Positions 32,528-45,004 of a stretch of 64,000 bases of DNA are shown piece after piece. A model generated the notes under the pieces. That model ran no database searches and was not told the DNA's origin. It worked only from the letters and a program-made list of their open reading frames with translations. Every line of letters starts with the position of its first letter. Within the stretch, counting starts at the first letter, position 1. The stretch comes from Maratus speciosus (Eukaryota > Arthropoda > Arachnida > Araneae > Salticidae): the NCBI GenBank assembly GCA_963932465.1, contig OZ010800.1:92210307-92274306 (forward strand). The letters run 5' to 3'. The position numbers and the translations under genes were made by a program.

Positions 32528-33460
32528 AATTTAATTAAATGATTAAGGCACTACTAATAAAAAATGGCTTGCCATTCTGAAAAAAAAATCCCATAATAAA
32601 ACAAGTTGGAAATTGCTCGTCAAACGTGGCAAATGAAGTGCGTTCGTACTATAACTAGTTTCATAATTATTTTTTGCACCCCATATTGTACTGAATGTGT
32701 ATTTATTTGCAATTCATAAGTGCATAGTCTGTAACATCATTAAAATGCACTTGCAATAATTTTTTCCCATTCCCCTTAATGTAACGGAACACTTTTGACT
32801 GTCCCTGTAATTAAGCTATACATCCGATTTTCATGAAATTTGAAATGGCTCGAGAAAATTTTGCAGCAATTATATATTTAAAATTTCAGCCCATTCGGAA
32901 AGCTGTAACATCATTAAAATGCACTTGCAATAATTTTTCCCATTGGTTTTAATGTAAAGAAAAAATTTTGACTGTCCCTGTAATTAAACTATACATCCGA
33001 TTTTCATAAAATTTGAAATGGCTCGACAAAATGTCGCAATAATTATATGTTTAAAATTTGAGACCATTCGGAAAGCTTTAAAATCATTAAAATGCACGTG
33101 CAATAATTTTTCCCATTGGCCGTAATGTAAAGAAAAACTTTTGACTGTCCCTGTAATTTAACTATACATCCGATTTTCATAAAATTTGAAATGGCTCGAC
33201 AAAATTTTACAACAATTATATATTTAAAATTTCAGACCATTCGGTTGGGTAGTTTTTGCTCTATTATATGCGGACAGACAGACGGATGGACAGACGGACG
33301 GACAGACAGACGGACTGGACGACGACTATAGGTGCTACATATTTATATAATTACGAACGCACCTAAAAAGTAATACATACAAATTTAATTAAATGATTAA
33401 GGCACTACTAATAAAAAACGGTTTGCCATTCTGAAAAAAAAAATTCCCATAATAAAAAAA
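32528..33460. repeat. Composite repeat: 75-bp direct repeats around three ~173-bp tandem units
   Basis: The outer pair at about 32528-32603 and 33381-33460 shares AATTTAATTAAATGATTAAG, GGCACTACTAATAAAAAA and GCCATTCTGAAAAAAAAA. Inside, three tandem units start near 32744, 32919 and 33091 (landmark AAAATGCAC, then TGACTGTCCCTGTAATT, CATCCGATTTTCAT and AAATTTGAAATGGCTCG). The last unit runs into a GGACAGACAGACGG-type microsatellite at about 33279-33320. There is no coding frame. It resembles non-autonomous elements with a gacagac tail, but the class is uncertain. Confidence 0.8.
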
Positions 33461-33529
33461 AGTTTTCCTAGGCGTAGAAAGTGCGCAGATTTTACGACTG
33501 AAACTTTTTAGGAAAGCTTAATTACTAGA

Positions 33530-34096
33530 AAGTCAGGAAAATGTCTTAAAAAGACTCATCAGCTTTTTTTAATATTATATTTCTGAACATTTTGCACAGT
33601 ACGTGGAGTGATGTAAAAAAGATACAATACTCGATCGACACAGATGAAAATGGAGATTTATAGCTTTAATCAAAAATAATGTTTCAATGTATTATTGTTT
33701 CTTATTAATACTAGTCATTTAGACAAAAAGGGATGTTTAAATACTTTATTCCATGGAACAATTAATAAAAAGGAAGTGACATATCCTTAAGATTTTGAAG
33801 CTTCAACTGTAACCGCTTTTGCAGGGATTGATTACCGCCCGGAAGAAGCTACCACTAGAAAATTTAAATAGAAATTTTCTCCTTACCTAAACTCCTTGTT
33901 ATTGCAAATTTTCAGTCATAAATAAAGACATAAACAGCTATTTATTTTTACTGGTGGAAGTTTATTTTGGCGGTAGTCAGGACCTGCGTTTTCGCCATAT
34001 CGTGACAACCTAGACAACCTCCTATCAGTGTCAGTGAAAAAGATTATAATACTTGGGTAAACTAACACCAGAAAAAATAAATGGAATATTTTACCA

Positions 34097-34157
<61 letters not shown>

Positions 34158-35339
34158 ATATGTGTAAGGCGAAATTTCTATTCAAATTTACTGGTGGAAA
34201 GTTTGTCCGGGCAATTCAAAAACTGCTGTAACCTCCTCAGTTACTTCACCCGCTACTGGTAGACAGTGCACTACATGTCTTCCCCTCTTTTTTCGTAACT
34301 CCATTCTTTATTCAGCAACGCGCAATTTATGATGTGATTTTCAGTTTTAAAAAAGTATTCTTGAAATTAAAAAGAACCATAACAACGAAAAAAATCCTTT
34401 GAAATAAACCCACATTTTGAAATGTATTTTTGAAACCAGTTTCCGATTTTTTTTTCTTATTCTAATTTCTATTAAGAATATTTTCACTATTTTGTTTTTA
34501 AATAATTGCCCATTTTCAATTTCCCAATGTAAGTTATTTTTCAATAAATGAACGCAAATTAAATGTTCGCATTCAATTAAGAAGAAAATAAAACATATTT
34601 ACTTTGTAATGCAATGAACAGTTTAAAAAAGATAAAATCAGCAAAATTTTGAAATATTTCGAATGCTTATGCATAGATATTCAAAACGCTCGACTTATTC
34701 ATACACTCACCTGAACACCTATTCGTATTTCTAAGTAAACGAAAAGCTTACCTTATTGCGAAATTTTCCTAGTGTTATATTAAAAATGATCAATGAAAAA
34801 ATTAATTAGAAGAATCACAGTTTTCATTAAAATTAACTATTCAAAAATTCATTGACTAGAACATATCCAAGTAAGAATATTCGGATGCCAAATTAAATAT
34901 AGATCTGAAATATGCCAGAGGGATATAAAGTCATTAGAAATGTCTATGAAGCTAGGAGGAAAGTTTTAAAAAGACACATATGTTTAAAAAAAAAAAAAGA
35001 AAAACAAGTACTAAGTTTATGAATATTTTACACAATAAGTGGTGGGATGTTATAAGCTAAATTACTCCATCGACACAAATAAAAATGGAGGTATTTAGCT
35101 CTAATTCAAAATAATGTTTTCATGTATTATTGTTTTTTTATTAGTACTAGTTAGCAAGACAAAAAGAGCTGCTAAAATGCATCATTCAACATCATGCAAT
35201 TTATGATTTAATTTTAATGTATTTTCGAATGTAATTTCAAGTTTAAACAAACATTCGTAAAATTAATTCACACTCCACTTATTTAAAAATAACCAAAACA
35301 TTGTAACAAACCCACAATTTTCAAATGCATTTTTGAAAC

Positions 35340-35376
<37 letters not shown>

Positions 35377-37300
35377 TTCTAAATGATTTAAAAAAAAGTC
35401 CTTCCGGCCAGTGCCGGGAGGAAGAGGTAGCTTTCAAATTCCTTATTTTAAAAAAGCCAACTTATATTATTCAAACACACGAAGCTCAATTTAGTGGAAA
35501 CCGAATATAGGAGATTCAATACTAATTTTTATCAATACTAAATCATTATGAATGTGAATTTCGCGAAATTAGTCAGCTTTATCCAAGCTGCTTTTATTTA
35601 AAGTAACTTATATTTGGCTGAGATGTTGATGTATACTATCCACATGCCTTCTCACATGGAAATAGGCGAATACGTGTGTTATCGCGTGACAAATACAAGA
35701 TCGTTTCAAAATGTTAGCCATACTAGAAATTCAAAGCGCTATAATTCAACCATTTTTTAAGATATAAACAAGACAACAAATTTTGAGAAACAAAATCTGC
35801 TCCGGAATCTTTGTATCAAGGACAAACACATAAAAAAATCTTTTTCATTTTCCAATTTTTTAATACCTCATTTTAAAATTTAAATTTAATATTTTTAAAT
35901 GGCAACTCTTTTGAAACAAGATGGCGAATGAAGCTGGCCAACGAACTCGGTCGAGACATTGGTATGTACTATGTACAGACCAAGTAACATCCAAATCGGT
36001 TCATAAATACGCTTGTTATGGCGTGACAAAAATCAGGTCGTTTTAAAATGTCAGCCACATTAGAAATTCAAAATGCTATAACTCAGCCATTTTTTAGATA
36101 TAAACGAAACAAAAACTGTTCCGAAATCTTTGTATTAAGGTCAAACAAATACAAAAAAAAAAAAATCTTTTTCATTTTCCAATTTTTTGGTATCTCATTT
36201 AATTTTTTTTATTTTTTAATTTTTTTAAATGGCCGCCAATTTGAAACAAGATGGCGGATGAAGCTGGCCAACGAACTCGGTCGAGACATTGGTATGTACT
36301 ATGTACAAACGAAGTTACATCCAAATCGGTTCATAAATACGCCTTTTATCGCGTGACAAAATGCAGGACGTTTCAAAATGTCAGCCACGCTAGAAATTCA
36401 AAATGCTATAACTCAGCCATTTTTTAAGATATAGACAAAAATAAAACTGCTCTGGAATCTTTTTATAAAGGTCAAATACATAAGAAAAAAATATTTTTCC
36501 ATTTTCAATTCTTTGGTACCACATTTCAAATTTAAAATTAAAAAAAAAAATTAAATTGCCGCCATTTTGAAACAAAATGGCGGATGAAGCTGGCCAACGA
36601 ACTCGGTCGATACATTGGTATGTACTATGTACATACCGAATTACATCCAAATCGGTTCATACATTCGAGAGTTACAGTATGACAAATGTCAGATATATAT
36701 ATATATATATATATATATCAACTTTTGAACGGAGGGTGGTTTCGGGGTCTGGGGATCATGATCGATGAAAATATACCAAAATTTTTTGAAATCGCTTTCC
36801 TCCGAACGGCTGCAATAGGTAGCTTTTTGTAATGAAAGCTACCTAATAGTTTTACTATTTTGTTCTAAAATAATTCTCCATTTTCTATTATTTAATTAAT
36901 TTTTACATAAACGAAGATAAATGAAAGCTTAATATGCAAGTAAAAAAAATAATAAAATATAATTACTCTGCAACTAAATGAACAGTTTAAAAAAGATAAA
37001 ATCTGACGAATTTCGAAATGATTCAGAATTCATTCTTATGCATATGTATTCAAAACTCTCGATTTATTTTAAAACCCACGTAAACACCTACTCACATTTA
37101 TAAGTAAACCAAATGCTCACATTATGTGAAATTTCTTCAATGATATATTTTTAAACAAATCATGGAAAAACACTGTCAAGAAGAATAACAATTTTCATTA
37201 AAATTAAATATTTAAACTTTGATATTTAGAAGTGAGATAAATCAAAATAAAACATAAAACATAAATATGAAATATACCGAGGGAAGTCTCTTGTATTTGG
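33530..37300. repeat. Segmental tandem duplication (two diverged ~1.4-kb units)
   Basis: 33530-34930 aligns with 34945-35390 followed by 36845-37290. Shared landmarks in order are AAAAAGACNCAT, CGACACANATNAAAATGGAG, TCANAATAATGTTT, ATTAATACTAG/ATTAGTACTAG, GCAATTTATGAT, TTTTGAAACCA, AATGAACAGTTTAAAAAAGA, ATTCAAAACNCTCGA and AAATATNCC. A 1.45-kb element (35391-36845) interrupts the second unit at a T-run. Neither unit has a supported gene. A51 (34104-34154) and T31 (35343-35373) homopolymers lie inside. Confidence 0.7.
35391..36845. repeat. Inserted element with three ~330-bp tandem units
   Basis: Units recur with the landmark GCGTGACAAA at about 35684, 36021 and 36351 and a degenerate fourth near 36676; each holds AATGTCAGCCAC-like, GAAACAAGATGGCG and TCGGTCGAGACATTGG motifs. 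The left edge (35391-35440) is a GC-rich hairpin next to GGTAGCTTTC, and the right edge (about 36808-36845) is another hairpin, AGGTAGCTTT-8 nt-AAAGCTACCT. A (TA)n run at 36693-36718 sits in the last unit. It looks like a non-autonomous element carrying internal tandem repeats; class undetermined. Confidence 0.75.
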
Positions 37301-39459
37301 AAGATAATTTAATGTATTAATTAAAATATATATAAGAGATGCTGGATTTTTCGTTTTAATAAAAACTGAATTGAAAACAAATTTGAAAATACTTTCAATT
37401 TACTCCTAGAAAAAAGAAATTCCTTAATATATTATATCTCTCTATTCTAAAAAATTAACTAATGTTGCAAACACCATAAATTATTTTTTTGTGGCTGTTC
37501 GCTAATATTAAAAAATCTATTACATATAAAAATATGATAATTGGTTGTATTATACATGAATGTTCAGTAAACACGCTGATGCAGACAGTTTTGAAATCAA
37601 GAATTATTTGAAGAGCTATTCAATTTTGATGTCGGTCGAAATAGTTCCCATAGAAAAGTTTTGAATGAAAATCTATGCATACTAATTTAACTTGATTTTG
37701 CAGAAATGTAGTCCACAACCTTGTGGTGTAATTTTAATACACGTTTTAATGATTTCAAGAGATATTTATTGCATATTTAGAAAAGGTCAGTATTTTAGAT
37801 TGTTGGCAAAATATAAAACAGCGCAAAGAATAATTTTTCCGTTCAATTAAAATTGTATTTGTTGATAAAAAGTGTTGTAACATATATGTTTATTTTGTGC
37901 TTGAGAGTTTGCAGTGTGCATTTAAATAACTGAAATATTTTGGTTCTAATATAGGATTCTGATCTTACTGAACAAACAAAGATAATTATTTAAATTTAAG
38001 TATTATAATACTGAAGTTGAAAAAAAAAATTAATAAACTAGTTTTTTCAAGATTTCAAGGGATATGTGAAATTGTATATATATATTCATTGCGTTTGATG
38101 CATATCTATTTAAAAGACTCGATTTAGTCACATATTCGTACAAACACCAACATGTAGCCTATATAAAACGCATAAATTATTAAGAAATTGTGTTGATATC
38201 ATACCTTTTCGAAAAATCAAAGAAAGGATTATTATACAGAATTGACATTATTTATTCAACTTCACTATTCAAAAATTATAATTTAAGTACTTTAATCATA
38301 AATTGTAATAAATATTAACTGACATTTTTTAAGCTAAAGCAATAAAATATTCAAGATAAGAAAGTTTTTGGAAAAAGGGAGTTAAATTAATGCTTTGAAA
38401 GTATCCTAAAAGGAGCAGAATTTTCTTCGATAACTTAAATTGATAATGATGTAAAATGAATTCACAATGCGCAATAAAGTCAGACACCCACGTAAACACC
38501 CACTGATAAATGTACAAAAAAAATCTTATATATCTTATAAAATCTTATAAAACCTTATAGATTTAAAAAAAAATAAATAAATGAGCGGAAATCATTATCT
38601 AGAAAAATAACAGATTTCATTTTAAATTAAAAAGTAAAAAATCCTATTCTTAAAAATAAAAAATTATCTTGCTTTCATCAAAACAAACCATATTAAATTA
38701 GCCCACGGTGTCTTTTTCGTATACAACAATACAGCGCATACTTTAAAATGAAATATAAATAAATATAAATATTTTAGAATGTAGTTAAGTAAAATTTGTC
38801 TGAAAAGTAATTTAACAATTATTATTATTATTTTTTTAATAGAGTAACATCCGCCATGTTCCTTGAAACATAAATTCCTAAATGTATTACATGACTTAAA
38901 GATTTTTTTTTTAACGTTTAAAGCTTGTTTGAATAATAAAGTATGTTAAAAAAATGTACTATCTTAGAAGCAACCAAAAAAATATATTTTTTTTTTTTCA
39001 GAAATGAACATTGTCAAACGCTTTTTGAAAAAAAAAAAAAAATCAAAGTCTATCTGTTTACAATTAAATTATTGAAAATATAATCGAAATAAGTATAAAA
39101 CTAAAAATTGTTTTTAAAAAACACCGTTTTGTCAGCATTCAATTTCCATCTAGAAAAACACGCCTAATTGTTTTGACTGCAGTTCTTTTTTTTTTCACAA
39201 AAAATTTCGTTATAATTCATTAATTTCAGGTGAGCAAGAAACTCAATCCTAAAAAATTCATCTCAGTATTTTACTAACTGGTCAACGCAAGCAAGTGAAT
39301 TTATCAAAAATATATAATTCTGTATCTTTTTTTTTGAAGGTATGGAAACAGGATGAAAAAAATAATGAAACATTATTTAAAGGATCCTTTTTTTAGGATT
39401 TCTAAATTGATTTCTCAATGTATAATGGTAAATTAATAATTATTATCACTTACTATTAA
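37301..39459. other. AT-rich stretch with degenerate copies of the upstream duplication
   Basis: About 38085-38310 and 38455-38650 each repeat the order seen at 34660-34860 and 37030-37230 (a TCGATTTA/CAGACAC-like phrase, then CAAACACC/TAAACACC, a lysine-codon-like A stretch, ACAGATTTCATT-like). These are older, more diverged relatives. No gene is supported. The 62-codon minus-strand frame at 38329-38517 overlaps one copy and has no known domain. Confidence 0.5.
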
Positions 39460-40139
39460 TGTTCGTAAACGTCTGTATGTATGTGTGTAACAAAGTTTCT
39501 TGAGCCCGGACCTACTTTTCTCACAGGGCACGCTGAGGGCCGCGTAATATGCCAATTCGGGCTGCCTCTTTCCGCGGAAGACCGACTTTAAGGTTTCGTG
39601 AAAATCCCGCGGTAATTACCGAAGTTATTAGCTAATTAACAACTCATTAACGAAGGAAATCCTTTCAAAATTCAATATTTTTATCAAAAGCTCCAATCTG
39701 ACTTGATCGGGACCCTTCGTGGAAGCTAGCGACTGCCGAGATAATTATTTCTCGCCAGACACATTGGCACCTAGCCAGCTGTCTTTCAGAGTGTGAAATT
39801 TAAACATTTTAAATATTGAATTTTAGATTTTTTTTTTTTACATTCCGACGTGAAAATTTTCGCTGATTTCATGCATACCCAGTTCAATGTCCTAGCTTAA
39901 TTATTATTTAATTAATCGCTTTTATTTCTATGAAATGCGTATTTAAGATGGAGGCACGTGCTTTATTTTAACCACGAAATAATTTAATTTAGAAAATCTA
40001 TCAATTTGCGTGGGGTTTTTGAACTGCGCTATCAGATAAGTATATCTTATTCATTTTCAGAAAATTTATGAGTATTCATATCACTATTTTTGAATACTAA
40101 TTTCTGCATATATTTTAAATTATTGGTTAAGACCGCCAT

Positions 40140-41700
40140 TCGATCTGTTTGAAACTTTAAGATAGTTTATAACGCATAAGAAAAATTGTAAAAAAGAATG
40201 GAGTGTGATATTTTGAGGGAAGACTAGCGTGCTTCGCCCGCTATCGTATAATTTGTATTTGTTAGATTTGTGTAAATGGAAAGGGGGGGGGAACTACTTT
40301 TGATTAAATATCCCAGTTAGTTCGCATTACATATATTATTATGACAAAGACTAGCGTGCTTCGCCCGCTATCGCATAATTTCAGTCCTTTGGCAGCTCAT
40401 GTAAAATGAGATGCATTCTTCCACAGCGAAATTGAAAAGCGTGCTTCGCCAGCTATCGCATAATTTTTACTTGTTAGGTTTGTGTCAATGGAAATGGGGG
40501 GACGGAAATACTTTTGATTAAATATCCCAACACAGTTTCGTTCTGATACACATTTGTCATGTATAGCGTGCGCTCCCTGGTGATGGAATGCAGAACTAAC
40601 ATAAAGCGATTTTGTTAAAATTAGGAAATCTAACAAGGAAACGTTTGAAACTTTAAGATAGTTCATAACACATAATAAAAAGCTTATAAAAGACTGGTGC
40701 GTGCAATTTCCTGTGAAGGGGAATGGGGGAGTGGCACAGGATTTTTTTTTCAAAAATTAGCGCTTCTGACTTTCTTAAATGCCGTTTTTTGAGGGAGTCT
40801 TCAGATATATTCTACATATTAAATATAAAAGTGTCAAAATTTTAGTTACCAATATTTCCGAATAGTAATTTCAGCAAATTTCTTAATTCCTCGCTTCAGA
40901 CCGCATCCAACTCGAGTAACATGTCTACTGATAGGTTGTTTAACAGAGTTTCGTTCAGATACACTTTTGTTAAGTATAGAGTGCGCTCCCCGGAGGTGGA
41001 ATGTAGAACTAACAGAATTCTTGGTTAAGACCGCCAACATCCCGACTCATTGATCTATGGAAAGGTTGCATGAAGGAGTTTCATTCAGATACGCTTTTAT
41101 TAAGAATAAAGTGCACTCCTTGGCCGTGGAATGCGGAACTAACATAACGCGATTTTGTTAAAATTAGGAAATCTAACAAGTCCATCTGTTTGAAACTTTA
41201 AGCTATTTTATAACACATAAGATAAAGAGTAAAAAAGAATGACGCGGGAAATTCCGGGGAGGGGGGGGGGAGGGGCGCTAGATTTATTTTAAAAAAATAG
41301 CGTTTCTGACCGCTTTGGGTGCCTTTTTTGAGGGAGTCCTGAGATATATGCTTCTTATTTAATATAAAATTGCCAAATTTTAGTTACCACTATTTCTGAA
41401 TAGTAATTTGTGCAAATATCTTAAATTTTTGCTTAAGACCGCCGCACCTCGAGTAACATATCTACTAATAGGTTGTTTAACGGACTTTCCTTCCGATACA
41501 GTTTTGTGAAAAATAGAGTGCGCTCCCTGGTGGTGGAATGTGGAACTAACATAACGCAATATCATTTACACTAGGAAATCTCACAAGAGGATCTGTTTGA
41601 AACTTTATGATAGTTTATAACACATAAGAAAAATTTTATAAAAAATGGCGCGTGAAATTTCAGACAGGTAGGGGGGGGGCGATATATTTCTTTTTTTTTA
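40140..41700. repeat. Tandem repeat, four diverged units of ~410-545 bp
   Basis: The landmark CTGTTTGAAACTTTAAGATAG (or near variants) recurs near 40151, 40647, 41192 and 41599. Each is followed by TTATAACACATAA, a G-run (up to about 11 G near 41262 and 9 near 41671) and a segment whose minus-strand translation gives similar peptides (FHHQGAHSI, VSERNSVKQPISR) at 40753-40397, 41040-40846 and 41565-41380. The similar peptides follow from DNA repetition, and I do not claim a protein. Confidence 0.75.
40226..40380 (-). repeat. Two reverse-oriented Helitron-type 3' ends
   Basis: ACTAGCGTGCTTCGCCCGCT occurs at about 40226 and again at about 40349, and a decayed form (AAAGCGTGCTTCGCCAGCT) at about 40437. 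Read on the minus strand, each is a GC-rich AGCGGGCGAAGCACG sequence followed by CTAGT, the expected end of a Helitron. Three in ~210 bp implies nested or tandem termini. Confidence 0.55.
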
Positions 41701-42665
41701 CCTTTGCGTTTCTTACCGTTTCATATTCCTTTACTAGGTCTCATGGAGTCCTCCTATCAGCTTATAATAATTTTATATCCAAACCTGGATTTTTAAATTC
41801 TAACCAGTTCTTTCTAAAAGTATTTTTTGCATATTATGCATCGTATCTGCCGGGATCTGCTGGGGTCAACTCACATTAAAAATACAATTTAACAACAATT
41901 GAGGTACTTTTGGGGACTAGGCGCATTGGTTTTAAAAGTCGAGTTTTTAAGGGCCCATCCTGTAGGTGGGGGGAGGCTTGCACCCACCCAACATACACCT
42001 TAAAATTTCGCTCATTTAATTCTCTACCAATCATTACTTAACAGTTTTTAGCTGCAAGGCACCCCCGGGGCTGTGGACCCCCCCCCCTCTTGGTTAATCA
42101 CTCATTTTGCGCATTTCTTCACTTCATTTCAATCTTTAGAAGGCTATAACTTTGCCCCTATGGGACCTACAGCGGAGAGAAAAGTCCTAGCATAGCTAAC
42201 TTTTACTCAACGATCTTTTTGAAATTTCTGTTTTCCGGTTTTCCCCATAGGATCGTTGCTGGGAGGGGGGTGGGGTGATTTTCATTTTTTGACGTGACAC
42301 GGCTGTTGGAAGGTTAAGCTTCATGCATCTCAAAACTAGCATTAAAAGTTTTCTCCTGTCACTCTGGGTCACGTTACGGACCCATAAATGGTTGATAATT
42401 GTGGCACTTTTCTAAATTTTGGCGATACCCCTCATGTGATATATCGTTGGAAATGCCTGTGAGCGCTTAACGATATTATGCATCTGAGGTGTTTAACCCT
42501 CACTTCCCCCCCCCCCCCCCCAAGGAGGGCACTAGAAATTTTGTCGATACCCTCATGAGATATATCGTTGGAAAGGTCTGTGACCGCTTAATCATATTAC
42601 GCATCTGAAGTGTCCATCCACCCACTTTGACAACCAAGCGCGATTAGCTTTTTCACAAGATTTTG

Positions 42666-43400
42666 CAGTGCCTACGCAGCACGCCTGCTAGACGATGCCG
42701 GGGCCAGCGGGGACACGGTTCATGTTTCGTTTGAGCGAGATTGCTTTTTTCACAAGATTTCGCAGTGCGTGCGGAGCACGGCTGCTATACACTTGCCGTA
42801 GGCAGCAGGGACACGGTTCCAGGTTCGTTCGAGCGAGATTGCCTTTTTTTCAAGATTTTGGAGTGCGTGCTAAGAACGACTGCTACACTGTTCCGTAGGC
42901 AGCGGGGACACGGTTAGACATTCTTTATAGCGAGATATCGTTTTTCACAAAATTGTACAGTGTGTGCGTAGCACGCATGCTATACGGTGCCGTAGGCAAC
43001 TGGAAACCGGTTCGAGGTTCGATCGAGAGAGATTGCCTTTTTAACAAGATTTTACAGTGCGTGCGGAGCACGGCTGCAATACGGTGCCGTAGGTAGCGTA
43101 AACACGGTTCTATTTTCGTTCGAGCGCGATTGGCCTTTTAAAAACTGTTTGTAGTGCGTGCGCAGCACGTCTGCTATACGTTGCCGTAGGCAGCGGGGAG
43201 AAGCTTCGAGGTTCGTTCGAGCGAGATTGCCTTTTTTACAAGATTTTGCAGGTGTGGATCTGGTTCGAGGAGATTGTCTTTTTTACAAGATGATGCACTG
43301 CGTGCGCTGCATGCCTGCTAAGAGGTGCCGTAGGCAGCGGGAGCGATTTCGGTTCGACTTTCGGATTCGACTTTCGTTCGAGTGCGATTGGCTTTTTTTA
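42666..43400 (+). repeat. ~97-bp minisatellite
   Basis: Units start near 42666, 42763, 42861, 42958, 43055, 43152 and 43296, with periods of 96-98 bp apart from a disturbed last interval. Each contains GTGCGTGCGNAGCACG, TGCTATACGNTGCCGTAGGC, GGGGACACGGTT and TTCGTTCGAGCGAGATTG. GC content is well above the window average. Frames through it (42695-42898, 43158-43478) are translated repeats rich in Arg and not genes. Confidence 0.85.
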
Positions 43401-43515
43401 CGATATTTTGCAGGTTCGAGGTTCGTTCGGAGACGAGTTATGTTCTTTCGAAATTTTATAAAAAAGGAGGGGCTATGATAAAAGAAGGGGCCCGCTAGCG
43501 AGCGAAGCCAGCTAG

Positions 43516-44783
43516 TTAAACTATTAATTGTTAAAGGCATAATTTTTTAAAATTTTTCTCTATATATTTTACTTATAATTTATTTTCTGCTTTTTATTTT
43601 TGCAGTTTTACTGCTGTTTGGCATATTTTGGCAAGCGTTTTTTACCGTATGTCTAAATCCTCTGTTGTTTCAACTCTCATACGATTGTGAGAGTTACAGA
43701 GAATATTTGGCGATTTATCACCTGTGGATAGGTAACGGGAATATGCTTTAAAATTAATTTACTAATCTATAATTAAGTTTCAAATGTATTAAAATGTTGC
43801 ACTGTGATCAGAAACACGCCTCCGAACCTAATAATTATTATTCTAGCTACCCGTGCCGCTACTCTTGTGGCACTTCATATTTCTTTAAATCTTCTGATGA
43901 TATGGTATTGTGTACAATCATTCAGCTGTCATTTAAGCGATTGTCTATTTGCCATATAACCTTTTGGGTGAGTTTGACTGTTTACTCGCTTTTATGTTAA
44001 TGTTTTCATTACGTCATTAATTTTCTATCTCCAATGTACTATTAATATATACTATTGTGCATATTATGTAATATGTACTATTAAATACTGTGCATATTAT
44101 GTAATATGTACTATTAAATACAGATTCAAAATATATATAACGGGAGATAAATTAAATAAGTATAAAAATATTTATTTAACTTTAAACTGTATTCTTAAAA
44201 ATGAAGTGTTTATTGTATTTACTTTCTCTTTATCATATTTCTTTCAATTTTCATACAACAGTTACACAAAGCACTTTTAATCTATTGCAACGGATTAGAA
44301 GACAACCATGCCATTTTCGCGTCCTAATGAAATATGGTAATTTTATAATTTTATACTTTATTCTTTTTAACGAACGGATCGCATATATTTAATCTTTTAG
44401 ACAAATATTAAAGTAACAGTCTTTTAAAATTCAAGGATACTCTTTTTATTTCTTAAATTTAGCATAAATAAATTGTATTTAAATACAATAAACGGAATAT
44501 CTTTATATTATTTGTAAATATTTCATAAGATAAGCCTTTGAATTACATTTTCTAAGAAAATACTCATAAAAAATTAATTTAGAAATATAATGGGCAATTA
44601 AATCTAATAGGTAAAATATTTTATGAAATGACAGTTTCCTTGAATTATCTAATTACATTAATTTTAAAAGTTCAAATAATGCCGTTATTTTTAAATTTAA
44701 AGGAACGAAAATACATTTCGGAATAAAGGGGGCATTTACAAAATATTTCACTCCTGAAATTTATCATTTTACCATTCCTTATT
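43516..44783. other. Gene-free stretch with short repeats
   Basis: About 43703-43724 (ATATTTGGCGATTTATCACCTG) matches a motif of the Helentron-like element at 61590-61608. A hairpin AACTCTCATACGATTGTGAGAGTT lies at about 43671-43695. A 33-bp tandem duplication (TGTGCATATTATGTAATATG...) occupies about 44056-44121. No gene supported. Confidence 0.5.
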
Positions 44784-45004
44784 CATATACAGTGTGGTTC
44801 AAAAGGTCATATCCAAACCACACGTGTGGGTGTGCAAGGTCATTAGGAGCAAGTATTAAATAGGAACTGGGGATCGGAAACATGATCGCCACTGTGCAAT
44901 TGCATTGTAACCGTGACGCAAAGAAAATATAACAAAGGGTTTAAAAAGACATATTACAAAAAAACTTAACCGAAGTATAAAATACGAATGAAAAATGTTA
45001 CAAC

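Larger units (their letters stand above)
39460..43515 (+). mobile_element. Helitron-like non-autonomous element
   Basis: The right end, AGCGAGCGAAGCCAGCTAG followed by T, has the CTAG terminus and adjacent GC-rich hairpin-forming sequence of Helitron 3' ends. The left end lies near the CGTCTGTATGTATGTGTGTAA phrase at about 39468-39490. No inverted terminal repeats were seen. No Rep/helicase frame is present, so it would be non-autonomous. The interior holds a ~500-bp tandem repeat (40140-41700), reverse-oriented Helitron-like ends near 40226 and 40349, and a 97-bp minisatellite (42666-43400). The left boundary is uncertain and more than one element may be nested here. Confidence 0.55.

Noticed and set aside
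33916..34262. Poly-Phe / poly-Lys frames on both strands
   Set aside because: They are translations of the A51 homopolymer.
40397..41565. Three minus-strand frames with a shared peptide (FHHQGAHSI, VSERNSVKQ)
   Set aside because: The similarity is explained by DNA-level tandem repetition; the frames start and stop at different places and none is part of a longer coding region.
42695..43478. Arg-rich frames in the GC-rich block
   Set aside because: Translated 97-bp minisatellite; the frame shifts with each unit length.
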